Assembly (NCBI GenBank): GCA_934500865.1
Contig: CAKSUD010000018.1
Coordinates: forward strand, 1-28,495
DNA length: 28,495 nt
Direction of reading: 5' to 3'
Source: an uncultured Clostridia bacterium
GTDB lineage: Bacteria; Bacillota; Clostridia; TANB77; RGIG9151
The notes beneath the pieces were generated by a model. That model was given only the letters and a program-made list of their open reading frames with translations. It was not told where the DNA came from and searched no databases. The position numbers and the translations under genes were made by a program. Below, one piece after another: positions 8,941 through 17,082 of this stretch (the stretch's first letter is position 1; every line of letters begins with the position of its first letter).

Positions 8941-10075
8941 TTTTATTATCCTTCCCCTCATACAACTTTAAAATTCTATCAACAATCTTTGCACCGGCAT
9001 CTAAATCCCTAAATGCAAGTTGATTTTTTCTTATCTTTATAAGTCTCTCTTTATCATTTACAATAAGCTTGTTTACGGTCTTAGCCAAGTCATTTGGCTT
9101 AGTGCAAAGAAGCCCTAAATCATTTAATAAAATAAAATCTATATTTCCTTCTTCTTGACCAGGAAGAGCACCTGTAATTATAACCGGTAAAGTACAAGTA
9201 ATACACTCCATAAGTACATTAGGGCTACCCCTAACAATTCCAACATCATTAGTAGTCATAAGAGTTTCAACATCTTTAACATAACCATAAATCGTCACTC
9301 TATCTAATTGGTTTCTGAACTTAACTTCTAAAGTCTCCTTTAGCTTTGTATTTCTTCCGGCAACAGCAGATACTCTGGAATTAGGAATCTTAAGCAATCT
9401 TTCAATCGTAGCTCCCATATCTCCAGAACCTTCTCCACCACTCATAATTAAGAAATCTATATTTTTCTTTTCACGAATAGCCTTGTCGTCTATCATTTTT
9501 ATTTTTGCACCGGCTTTTAATATTTCTTTTCTTACAGGAAGATTGATAATAGCCATTTTTTCTTCATCCGCGCCATTTTTAATAGCATATACCCAAGCTG
9601 ATTTTGTAGGTGCAATCATTAAGTCAGCTCTAGGCTCAATCCAAAGTGGAGAAATAGAAATCAAATCAGCAAATACAGCAGCAAACTTGATTTTTTTCTT
9701 TCCTTTTCTTTCCTCAAGTAAGTCCATAACCGCATTATTAAATGCAGGGTGAACTGTGACAATAATATCCGGATTAAACTCGTCAACTAATTTATAAAAC
9801 TTTCTCTTTATTATTCTTTTTACTACACTCTTTACTAAATGAGGTTCTGTTGCTGACATTGCATAAATAAATTTCCACATATCTTCGGAAGTTCTAATTA
9901 TTGGTGCATACATTTTGCCAATTCTAAGACCCATCTTACCTCCGAATTCAAATGCCTCAACAGACTTAAATTCAACATCTTCATACTTGCTAAGTTCTAC
10001 CTCTAGGGCATTAGTTATACTTTTGTGTCCATGTCCTGTAACATATGATGTCAAAATTAATACACGCTTTTTCAT
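8927..10075 (-). CDS. MGDG synthase / UgtP-family diacylglycerol glycosyltransferase
   Basis: A GT-B glycosyltransferase of family GT28 resembling UgtP/YpfP and plant MGDG synthase, which transfer glucose or galactose from a UDP-sugar to diacylglycerol at the inner face of the membrane. This builds glycolipids and the lipoteichoic acid anchor. Of 382 residues, the N-terminal half has the VTGHGHKS loop (about 13-20), the membrane-facing segment and VTVHPAFNNAV. The C-terminal half has MSGGEGSGDMG and the nucleotide-binding ending GSPNVLMEC ... TGALPGQEEGN. The ATG has GGAGG 7 nt upstream. It lies 16 nt after ligA and its end overlaps gatC. The galE later in the window could supply UDP-sugar, but they are not in the same operon. 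Sugar and number of additions cannot be told from sequence. Confidence 0.88.
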   Translation of the reverse strand: MKKRVLILTSYVTGHGHKSITNALEVELSKYEDVEFKSVEAFEFGGKMGLRIGKMYAPIIRTSEDMWKFIYAMSATEPHLVKSVVKRIIKRKFYKLVDEFNPDIIVTVHPAFNNAVMDLLEERKGKKKIKFAAVFADLISISPLWIEPRADLMIAPTKSAWVYAIKNGADEEKMAIINLPVRKEILKAGAKIKMIDDKAIREKKNIDFLIMSGGEGSGDMGATIERLLKIPNSRVSAVAGRNTKLKETLEVKFRNQLDRVTIYGYVKDVETLMTTNDVGIVRGSPNVLMECITCTLPVIITGALPGQEEGNIDFILLNDLGLLCTKPNDLAKTVNKLIVNDKERLIKIRKNQLAFRDLDAGAKIVDRILKLYEGKDNKNDNK

Positions 10076-10091
10076 ACGCTCTCCTCCTATT

Positions 10092-12080
<1,989 letters not shown>

Positions 12081-12096
12081 TTATCATTATTTTTTC

Positions 12097-12399
12097 TTAA
12101 TAAATACAGATTCCAACCCTGTCAATATGTTCAACCAATTCTTTTGTTGAGCAAGTATCATAGTGAACAACATCAAAAAAGTAAGGTAAAGTAGTTTCCT
12201 CTTCTAGTTCCTCCTGTATCTTAGCCACAGTGTCTACTGTTATATTCTTACCTTTTATTGCTATATCTATATCCGAACTATTTTTATATGTTCCCTTTGC
12301 TCTAGAACCAAATACGTAAGCATTCTCTACTTCATTATATTTTCTTATAACATCTTTAATTTCTCTAACCTCATCATCGCTAAGCCCTAAGCCATTCAT
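12097..12399 (-). CDS. MntA-like nucleotidyltransferase (antitoxin of HEPN/MNT pair)
   Basis: A minimal nucleotidyltransferase of 100 residues. The signature GSX10DXD is exact: Gly31-Ser32, then Asp43 and Asp45. The third acid is Asp76 in FFDVVHY. The family pairs with HEPN proteins; in characterised type VII toxin-antitoxin systems the MNT protein adds AMP to a tyrosine of the HEPN toxin and silences it. All catalytic residues are present, so it should be active. The ATG comes 1 nt after the HEPN stop codon, with GAGGAG just upstream, so translation is probably coupled. The protein is shorter than stand-alone nucleotidyltransferases, as expected for HI0073-like members. The role in this organism is inferred from the pair. 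Confidence 0.9.
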   Translation of the reverse strand: MNGLGLSDDEVREIKDVIRKYNEVENAYVFGSRAKGTYKNSSDIDIAIKGKNITVDTVAKIQEELEEETTLPYFFDVVHYDTCSTKELVEHIDRVGICIY

Positions 12400-12400
12400 G

Positions 12401-12793
12401 CTATATCTCCTCTTTTAACTTTAGATATAATTTTTTAATCATAAAATAATATTTTCCCTTTATACTTTCACCAACCGATAATGCCACACTCTCTTCATAA
12501 GTATGTGACATTAAGTTCCTTTTTTCTAAAGCATCAATCCACAATGCGCCATCATCAACTAAGTTCGCCGAAAATGCAGTCTTAATAGTTTCTCTTGGTG
12601 TACTTAATATATATCCCTCATTTTCTAAGTAATCCTTCATAACTTTCCAACCAAGTTCAAAAGTATATTCAAAACATTGAATTAACCCTTGAAGTTCAAA
12701 TTTATTTAATTCACCTTTTTCTATGAACTCAGTTAATTGGCCGAAAGCTTTTTCCAAATTAGAAAACCTTTGCTTCCAACGTATATCATGCAT
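12401..12793 (-). CDS. HepT/HI0074-like HEPN protein (putative RNase toxin)
   Basis: A 130-residue all-helical protein of the HI0074 family (nucleotidyltransferase substrate-binding protein), part of the HEPN superfamily. Helical segments include FSNLEKAFGQLTEFI and FEYTFELGWKVMKDYL. The HEPN catalytic motif is RNLMSHTY: Arg92, His97 and Tyr99. This is the RX4HXY pattern in which Arg and His cut RNA and the Tyr is the AMPylation site used by the MNT partner. All three residues are intact. The ATG has GGAGG 7 nt upstream. It starts 24 nt after coaD and ends 1 nt before the MNT gene, in the usual toxin-first order. Toxicity has not been shown here. Confidence 0.9.
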   Translation of the reverse strand: MHDIRWKQRFSNLEKAFGQLTEFIEKGELNKFELQGLIQCFEYTFELGWKVMKDYLENEGYILSTPRETIKTAFSANLVDDGALWIDALEKRNLMSHTYEESVALSVGESIKGKYYFMIKKLYLKLKEEI

Positions 12794-12817
12794 ATTGACC
12801 CCTCCATTTTCAAATTA

Positions 12818-13276
12818 CTATAATATCTCTAAAACTTCCTTAGGAACCCATTTGTCAATATTTTTACCGTACTTATGTAATTCCATAACAACAGATGAAC
12901 TTATATGCGCTGTTTTACCCGCTCTAAAATAAATTGTTTCGACACCCGAAACCTTGCTATTTACGACAGCCAAATTTTCCTCGTACTCATAGTCCGTTCC
13001 GTTTCTTAATCCTCTTACTAAGAACTTTGCCCCCTTTTGCATCGCAAAATCAACAGTAAGACCGTCAAACACGTAAACTTCAGCGTTATTAATTCCGTTA
13101 CTTGCTATTACTCTTTGAATTGCACTTTTCATAGCTTCTTTATCCGTACGTCTCTTTTTCTCACTATTAACCGCAATCGCAACATAAACGGTATCAAAAA
13201 CCTCAGCCGCTTGTCTTAAAACGTGTAAATGTCCAATCGTAAATGGGTCAAACGAACCCGCATATACAGCCTTCAT
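12818..13276 (-). CDS. coaD: Phosphopantetheine adenylyltransferase
   Basis: CoaD joins AMP to 4'-phosphopantetheine to give dephospho-CoA, the fourth step of CoA synthesis. The 152 residues start with MKAVYAGSFDPFTIGHLHVL, holding the T/HxGH motif (His16) of the nucleotidylyltransferase fold. Later come the LVRGLRNGTDYEYE segment and the ISSSVVMEL ATP-binding motif near the end. The ATG has AGGAGG 7 nt upstream. It lies 16 nt after ispG and 24 nt before the HEPN gene. In many related genomes coaD is paired with rsmD, which is absent here. Confidence 0.96.
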   Translation of the reverse strand: MKAVYAGSFDPFTIGHLHVLRQAAEVFDTVYVAIAVNSEKKRRTDKEAMKSAIQRVIASNGINNAEVYVFDGLTVDFAMQKGAKFLVRGLRNGTDYEYEENLAVVNSKVSGVETIYFRAGKTAHISSSVVMELHKYGKNIDKWVPKEVLEIL

Positions 13277-13292
13277 ATAAAGTCCTCCTAAA

Positions 13293-14336
13293 TTATAAAT
13301 TAATTAAATTTATCAATTCTTCAACTATTTTTTCTTCCGGAACTTTTTTTATTATTTCGCCCTTCTTAAACAGTAATCCACAGCCGTCGCCACAAGCAAC
13401 TCCAAAATCAGCTTCACTAGCCTCTCCCGGGCCATTCACAGCACATCCCATAACAGCTACTTTTATATTTTTATCTATATTTTCTACTGCTTTTTCAACC
13501 CTCTCGGCAATTGGTAGCATATTTACCCTAGTTCTTCCGCAAGTAGGACAAGATATAAACTCAACGCCTTTATTTCTTATGCCCATTCCCTTTAAAATCT
13601 GCCAGCCAACCTTTACCTCATCAACCGGATTAGAAGTCAATGACACTCTTAGCGTATCTCCAATTCCTTCATTTAATAAAATTCCTATTCCCATAGAATT
13701 CTTAATCGTTCCGCCAAGTAACGTTCCGGCCTCTGTTACTCCTATATGTAAAGGATAATCACATTTTTCAGACAATAATTTATAAGCTTTAATCGTATCG
13801 GGCACATTAGAAACCTTAAGTGAAACAACCATATTATTAAAATTCAAATCCTCTAAAAGCTTTACATGTTCATACGCGCTTTCAACAAGCCCATCAACAG
13901 TAACCTTTCCGTATTTCTCAATTACACGCTTTGCAAGAGAGCCACCATTAACTCCAACTCTTATCGGAATATCTCTTTCTTTTGCCGTATCAACAACAGC
14001 CTTAACTCTATCAATATCCCCAATATTTCCTGGATTAATTCTTATTTTATCAGCTCCACTTTTCATTGCTTCAATAGCTAATCTATAATCAAAATGTATA
14101 TCAGCAACAATAGGAATAGAAATTTGTTTTTTAATCTCACCTATAGCCTGTGCCGCTTCCATATCTAAAACAGCCACTCTTATTATTTCACAACCTGCAT
14201 CTGTAAGTTCTTTTATTTGATTTACAGTAGCAGCAACATCTCTTGTATCTGTGTTGCACATAGATTGAACTAAAATAGGCTCGTTTCCTCCTATATATCT
14301 ATCTCCAATTCTTACTTTCCTAGTCATTTTTCTCAT
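13293..14336 (-). CDS. ispG: 4-hydroxy-3-methylbut-2-enyl-diphosphate synthase (IspG/GcpE)
   Basis: IspG reduces MEcPP to HMBPP in the methylerythritol phosphate pathway, making isoprenoid precursors. The N-terminal TIM barrel starts with KVRIGDRYIGGNEPILVQSMCNTDT. The C-terminal reductase domain holds the [4Fe-4S] ligands Cys263, Cys266 (CPTCGRTR) and Cys298, with Glu305 in GCAVNGPGEASEADFG. The 347-residue length is that of the short bacterial form. The ATG at 14336 has a GGGGGA site about 7 nt upstream; an internal ATG at codon 4 is less well placed. A clear promoter lies immediately upstream, so ispG heads the long run down to mutS. Its 5' flank abuts the palindromic element. Confidence 0.97.
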   Translation of the reverse strand: MRKMTRKVRIGDRYIGGNEPILVQSMCNTDTRDVAATVNQIKELTDAGCEIIRVAVLDMEAAQAIGEIKKQISIPIVADIHFDYRLAIEAMKSGADKIRINPGNIGDIDRVKAVVDTAKERDIPIRVGVNGGSLAKRVIEKYGKVTVDGLVESAYEHVKLLEDLNFNNMVVSLKVSNVPDTIKAYKLLSEKCDYPLHIGVTEAGTLLGGTIKNSMGIGILLNEGIGDTLRVSLTSNPVDEVKVGWQILKGMGIRNKGVEFISCPTCGRTRVNMLPIAERVEKAVENIDKNIKVAVMGCAVNGPGEASEADFGVACGDGCGLLFKKGEIIKKVPEEKIVEELINLINL

Positions 14337-14364
14337 ATCACTATCCCCCTAATTTACCACATAT

Positions 14365-14393
14365 ATTTTATACATTTTTTTGCAAAACGTCAA
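14365..14393 (-). promoter_or_regulatory. Sigma-A-type promoter of ispG
   Basis: On the minus strand TTGACG (14393-14388) and TAAAAT (14370-14365) are separated by 17 nt. Transcription would start near 14358, about 20 nt before the ispG ATG. This is the best promoter match upstream of the ispG-to-mutS run and lies just outside the inverted-repeat element. Confidence 0.65.
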
Positions 14394-14452
14394 ACTTTCG
14401 GCAATATTTTATTTAGGATATTTAAAATTGTTTTTAATTAGTGCTGTATTGT

Positions 14453-14672
14453 TAATGTGTCACACAAAATAATAGCAAATATCGCTCCAAGGACTACGTT
14501 TTAAAAGGTTCTACCCAAATTACCGACCGTCGCTCAAAGTCGACATCCTTGTCGACTCTCGCTCAAAATTTCATCCGCGAAATTTTGACGTTCTTGCCTC
14601 CGGCAAATTTGGAGAACCGAATTAAAACTCCGTAAAGTCGCTTTATTTGCTATTATTTTGTGTGACACATTA
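14453..14672. mobile_element. 220-bp palindromic MITE-like element with 28-bp perfect inverted repeats
   Basis: The first 28 bases (14453-14480, starting TAATGTGTCACACAAAATAA) are repeated exactly in inverted orientation at 14645-14672. Further in, symmetric blocks continue the palindrome: GTTTTAA at 14498 mirrors TTAAAAC ending at 14628, and GGTTCT at 14507 mirrors AGAACC ending at 14618, each at equal distance from its own end to within one base. There is no ORF. The centre is visibly richer in G+C than the flanks and folds into three small hairpins. Perfect ends, no coding capacity and an outermost TA on both sides suggest a non-autonomous transposable element with a TA target duplication, as made by IS630/mariner-type transposases; this last point is inference. 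It fills the space between the tRNA terminator and the ispG promoter. Confidence 0.7.
14538..14606. repeat. Three tandem small hairpins in the centre of the palindromic element
   Basis: Hairpin 1 is AGTCGACA/TGTCGACT (14538-14557) with loop TCCT. Hairpin 2 is TCAAAATTTC/GAAATTTTGA (14563-14588) with loop ATCCGC. Hairpin 3 is TTGCC/GGCAA (14594-14606) with loop TCC. The stems differ in sequence, but each loop contains TCC. The first two are introduced by the direct repeat TCGCTCAAA, and a variant, TCGCTCCAA, occurs at 14482-14490. Confidence 0.6.
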
Positions 14673-14691
14673 CTTACATATTTTAAACAAC

Positions 14692-14725
14692 AAAAAACGC
14701 TAAACCTTTAAGATTTAGCGTTTTT
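14692..14725 (-). terminator. Rho-independent terminator of tRNA-Arg
   Basis: The stem AAAAACGCTAAA (14693-14704) pairs with TTTAGCGTTTTT (14714-14725) around a 9-nt loop. On the minus strand the stem ends in a run of T directly after the tRNA 3' end, only 3 nt away. The symmetrical A and T tracts mean it could also stop transcription on the plus strand. Confidence 0.85.
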
Positions 14726-14728
14726 CTA

Positions 14729-14805
14729 TGGTGTGCCTGAGACGATTCGAACGTCCGGCCAACGGCTTAGAAGGCCGTTGCTCTATCCTGCTGAGCTACA
14801 GGCAC
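14729..14805 (-). tRNA. tRNA-Arg (anticodon UCU)
   Basis: A full cloverleaf can be drawn. The acceptor stem is GTGCCTG/CAGGCAC. The D arm is GCTC/GAGC. The anticodon stem ACGGC/GCCGT has loop CTTCTAA, giving anticodon TCT, which reads AGA/AGG. A 5-nt variable loop follows, then a T arm GGACG/CGTCT with loop TTCGAAT. The discriminator is A and the CCA end is encoded. The length is 77 nt with CCA. It has its own promoter and terminator, so it is a single-gene unit. AGA should be the main Arg codon in such AT-rich DNA. Confidence 0.98.
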
Positions 14806-14827
14806 ATATGTAACTCACAACAGAATT

Positions 14828-14856
14828 ATTATACAATGTAATTTTACAAAAATCAA
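14828..14856 (-). promoter_or_regulatory. Sigma-A-type promoter of tRNA-Arg
   Basis: On the minus strand TTGATT (14856-14851) and a consensus TATAAT (14833-14828) are 17 nt apart. The start would be near 14821, giving a leader of about 15 nt before the tRNA. It lies in the 68-bp gap after deoB. Confidence 0.8.
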
Positions 14857-14873
14857 GTACTTTTTTATAAAAT

Positions 14874-16037
14874 TTACAAAACACTTTCGCCGTTTCCTAT
14901 TTCTTCTACTCCCAGGTACTTCAAAATAGTTGCTGCAATATCTGTAAAACCGTGTCTTATTCCAAAATTCTTATTACCCTTTATAATCTTTCCATAAATC
15001 AAAAGAGGTATATACTCCCTTGTATGGTCACATCCAGGAGTAGTTGGGTCACAACCATGGTCAGCCGTAATCATAAGAATATCTTCTTCTTTCATATTAG
15101 CCATAATCTCCGGAATTCTTGCGTCAAATTCCTCTAATGCATTAGCATAGCCTATTGGGTCGTTTCTATGACCGTACTTCATATCAAAATCTACCAAGTT
15201 GGTGAATATAAGGCCATTATCAACTGTTTTCATATAATCTAGAGTCTTATCTACTCCGTCCATATTTCCTTTTGTATGTACTGCGTCAGTTATACCGACA
15301 CCACAGAATATATCCTCAATTTTCCCAACAGCTGCAACAGTTAACCCTGCTTCCTTTATTTTATCCAACATACTAACTCCGGTAGGTTTTATTGAGTAAT
15401 CACGTCTATTTGAAGTTCTTACAAAATCTTCTCTATTCGTTCCTACAAATGGTCTTGCAATAACCCTTGCTACTTCTCGTTCGCCTCTTAATAACCGTCT
15501 TGCAACTTCACATATTTTATAAAGTCTTTCTAATCCGAAAGTTTCTTCGTGGGCTAATATTTGGAAATTACTATCAACAGGTGATACATAAACGATAGGC
15601 TTTCCTGTTCTTAAATGTTCTTCCCCATATTCTTTCATAATATCAGTTCCAGAACCGGCAACATTTCCAATAACACCGTCTAGTCCTGCCTCTTTTACAA
15701 ACTCATTGATAAATTCCTCAGGCATTCCATTAGGATTTATTCTAAACGGAGTTTCTGTCACAATACCTGACATTTCCCAATGGCCGACAGTTGTGTCTTT
15801 TCCACGAGACTTTTCACTTAACTTTCCGTATATTCCAATAGGTTCATCGATTTTGCCAAGTTCGCTATTACCATCTATATTAGCAATTCCCAACTTTATT
15901 AAATTAGGTATTTTAAAATTCTCTTTTGCCTTAGAAACATGAAGCAAAGTGTTTGTTCCTACATCTCCAAAGTCCTTTGCATCAGGTAATTCACCAGTTC
16001 CAACACTATCCATAACAACTAAAATAACTCTTTTCAT
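14874..16037 (-). CDS. deoB: Phosphopentomutase DeoB
   Basis: DeoB interconverts ribose-1- (or deoxyribose-1-) and -5-phosphate, linking nucleoside breakdown to the pentose phosphate pathway. It belongs to the alkaline phosphatase superfamily. Metal and active-site motifs are seen: VMDSVGTGELPDA at the start, the phosphothreonine segment GKDTTVGHWEM, and the C-terminal TADHGCDPTTPGCDHTREYIPL. The length (387 aa) is normal. Two ATGs are adjacent, at 16040 and 16037; GGAGG is 4 nt from the first and 7 nt from the second, so I chose 16037. A strong hairpin terminator sits just upstream between xerD and deoB. No other nucleoside gene (deoD, pdp) is in the window. Confidence 0.96.
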   Translation of the reverse strand: MKRVILVVMDSVGTGELPDAKDFGDVGTNTLLHVSKAKENFKIPNLIKLGIANIDGNSELGKIDEPIGIYGKLSEKSRGKDTTVGHWEMSGIVTETPFRINPNGMPEEFINEFVKEAGLDGVIGNVAGSGTDIMKEYGEEHLRTGKPIVYVSPVDSNFQILAHEETFGLERLYKICEVARRLLRGEREVARVIARPFVGTNREDFVRTSNRRDYSIKPTGVSMLDKIKEAGLTVAAVGKIEDIFCGVGITDAVHTKGNMDGVDKTLDYMKTVDNGLIFTNLVDFDMKYGHRNDPIGYANALEEFDARIPEIMANMKEEDILMITADHGCDPTTPGCDHTREYIPLLIYGKIIKGNKNFGIRHGFTDIAATILKYLGVEEIGNGESVL

Positions 16038-16063
16038 CATATTACCTCCGTTCCATTGTACTT

Positions 16064-16088
16064 AAAAAGGCATACATTACTGTATGCC
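16064..16088 (-). terminator. Rho-independent terminator between xerD and deoB
   Basis: Stem GGCATACA (16069-16076) pairs with TGTATGCC (16081-16088), with a 4-nt loop that reads GTAA (GNRA type) on the minus strand, followed by TTTTT. It begins 15 nt after the xerD stop and its T-tract ends about 17 nt before the deoB ribosome site, leaving no room for a deoB promoter after it. Confidence 0.75.
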
Positions 16089-16103
16089 TCTATTTTTAAT
16101 TTT

Positions 16104-16985
16104 CTACGCTCTTGGATGATGCTTTTGATAAACTTCTTTTAACTTATTATTAGCAAGTTGTGCATAAATTTGAGTTGAAGAAATATCTGAGTGCCCAAGC
16201 ATTTCTTGAATAGCTCTTAAATCTGCGCCATTTTCTACTAAATGTGTCGCAAAAGAATGTCTTAATGTGTGTGGAGTTATATCCATAGAAATCTTAGCTT
16301 GGTTTTTATATTGTTTAATAATCTTCCAGAAACCTTGTCTTGTAAGTCTTCCGCCATTTGTGTTAACAAACAAAGCAGTCTCTTTATCAGTATGAATCAT
16401 AGCATTTCTAGCTTCCTTTAAGTAAGCTGAAATAGCGTTACAAGCAGTAGTTCCAACCGGTATAACACGTTCTTTGTGTGCATTTTTGCACTTAATAAAT
16501 CCCATTTCCAAATTAATGTCATCAAGATTTAAGTTAATAAGTTCAGAAACTCTTATTCCTGTGGCATATAAAACTTCTAGCATTGCCTTGTCTCTATATC
16601 CCTTTAAATCAACACATTTTGGTTGCTCAAGTAGTAAATTAACTTCACTTACAGATAATATTTTAGGCAATTTTTTCTCCATCTTAGGAGATTCTAACCC
16701 TTCTGTTGGGTCCTCTTCAACTTCCTTAGTTCTAACCATATATTGGTAGAAAGAACGGATTGAAGCTAGATTTCTTGAAATTGTAGAAGTAGCCTTACCT
16801 TCTTTTTGTAGATACATCAAATAAGTTATAATACTAGTCTTGTTAGCATTTTTAAAATTTAAATTATTACTATCTATATATGACATATATTGGTCAATAT
16901 CTCTTCTATATGACTGTAATGTATTATCTGATAATTTCTTTTCATTTTCCAAGAATTTAATAAAACTTGTTATATTTTTATCCAC
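16104..16985 (-). CDS. xerD: Site-specific tyrosine recombinase XerD
   Basis: XerD, with XerC, resolves chromosome dimers at dif. The N-terminal SAM-like core-binding domain (about 1-90) starts with FLENEKKLSDNTLQSYRRDI. The catalytic domain has the complete set Arg145 (ATGIRVSE), Lys171, His239 and Arg242 (HTLRHSFATH), His265 (MLGHSDI) and the nucleophile Tyr274. The 293 residues and near-consensus motifs fit the housekeeping XerD rather than a phage integrase. The start is GTG, with GAGGG about 8 nt upstream. It has its own promoter and is followed by a terminator and deoB, an order common in Firmicutes. Confidence 0.93.
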   Translation of the reverse strand: MDKNITSFIKFLENEKKLSDNTLQSYRRDIDQYMSYIDSNNLNFKNANKTSIITYLMYLQKEGKATSTISRNLASIRSFYQYMVRTKEVEEDPTEGLESPKMEKKLPKILSVSEVNLLLEQPKCVDLKGYRDKAMLEVLYATGIRVSELINLNLDDINLEMGFIKCKNAHKERVIPVGTTACNAISAYLKEARNAMIHTDKETALFVNTNGGRLTRQGFWKIIKQYKNQAKISMDITPHTLRHSFATHLVENGADLRAIQEMLGHSDISSTQIYAQLANNKLKEVYQKHHPRA

Positions 16986-17017
16986 AGTATCATCCCTCTC
17001 TAAAAACGTTACGGTTT

Positions 17018-17046
17018 ATTCTATCATTTATTAAAAGATTATTCAA
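17018..17046 (-). promoter_or_regulatory. Sigma-A-type promoter of xerD
   Basis: On the minus strand TTGAAT (17046-17041) and TAGAAT (17023-17018) are 17 nt apart, and TGA just before the -10 box gives an extended -10 (TGn). The start would be near 17011, about 26 nt before the xerD GTG. Confidence 0.65.
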
Positions 17047-17082
17047 GCGATTTATGTAAATTTATCTAAAATTTTTTTAGAC

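Noticed and set aside
13243..13758. 171-codon plus-strand open frame opposite ispG
   Set aside because: ispG on the other strand is intact with all catalytic residues. The plus-strand frame has no recognisable domain or ribosome site and is a shadow.
14453..14805. Integration site of a genomic island at tRNA-Arg, with xerD nearby as integrase
   Set aside because: No second copy of the tRNA 3' end is visible, the neighbouring genes are housekeeping, and the recombinase has XerD length, motifs and context rather than those of a phage integrase.
17047..17082. Terminator after the LCP gene (TCTAAAA/TTTTAGA hairpin)
   Set aside because: The stem is only 7 bp, nearly all A-T, with a 3-nt loop and no proper T-tract after it; too weak to call.
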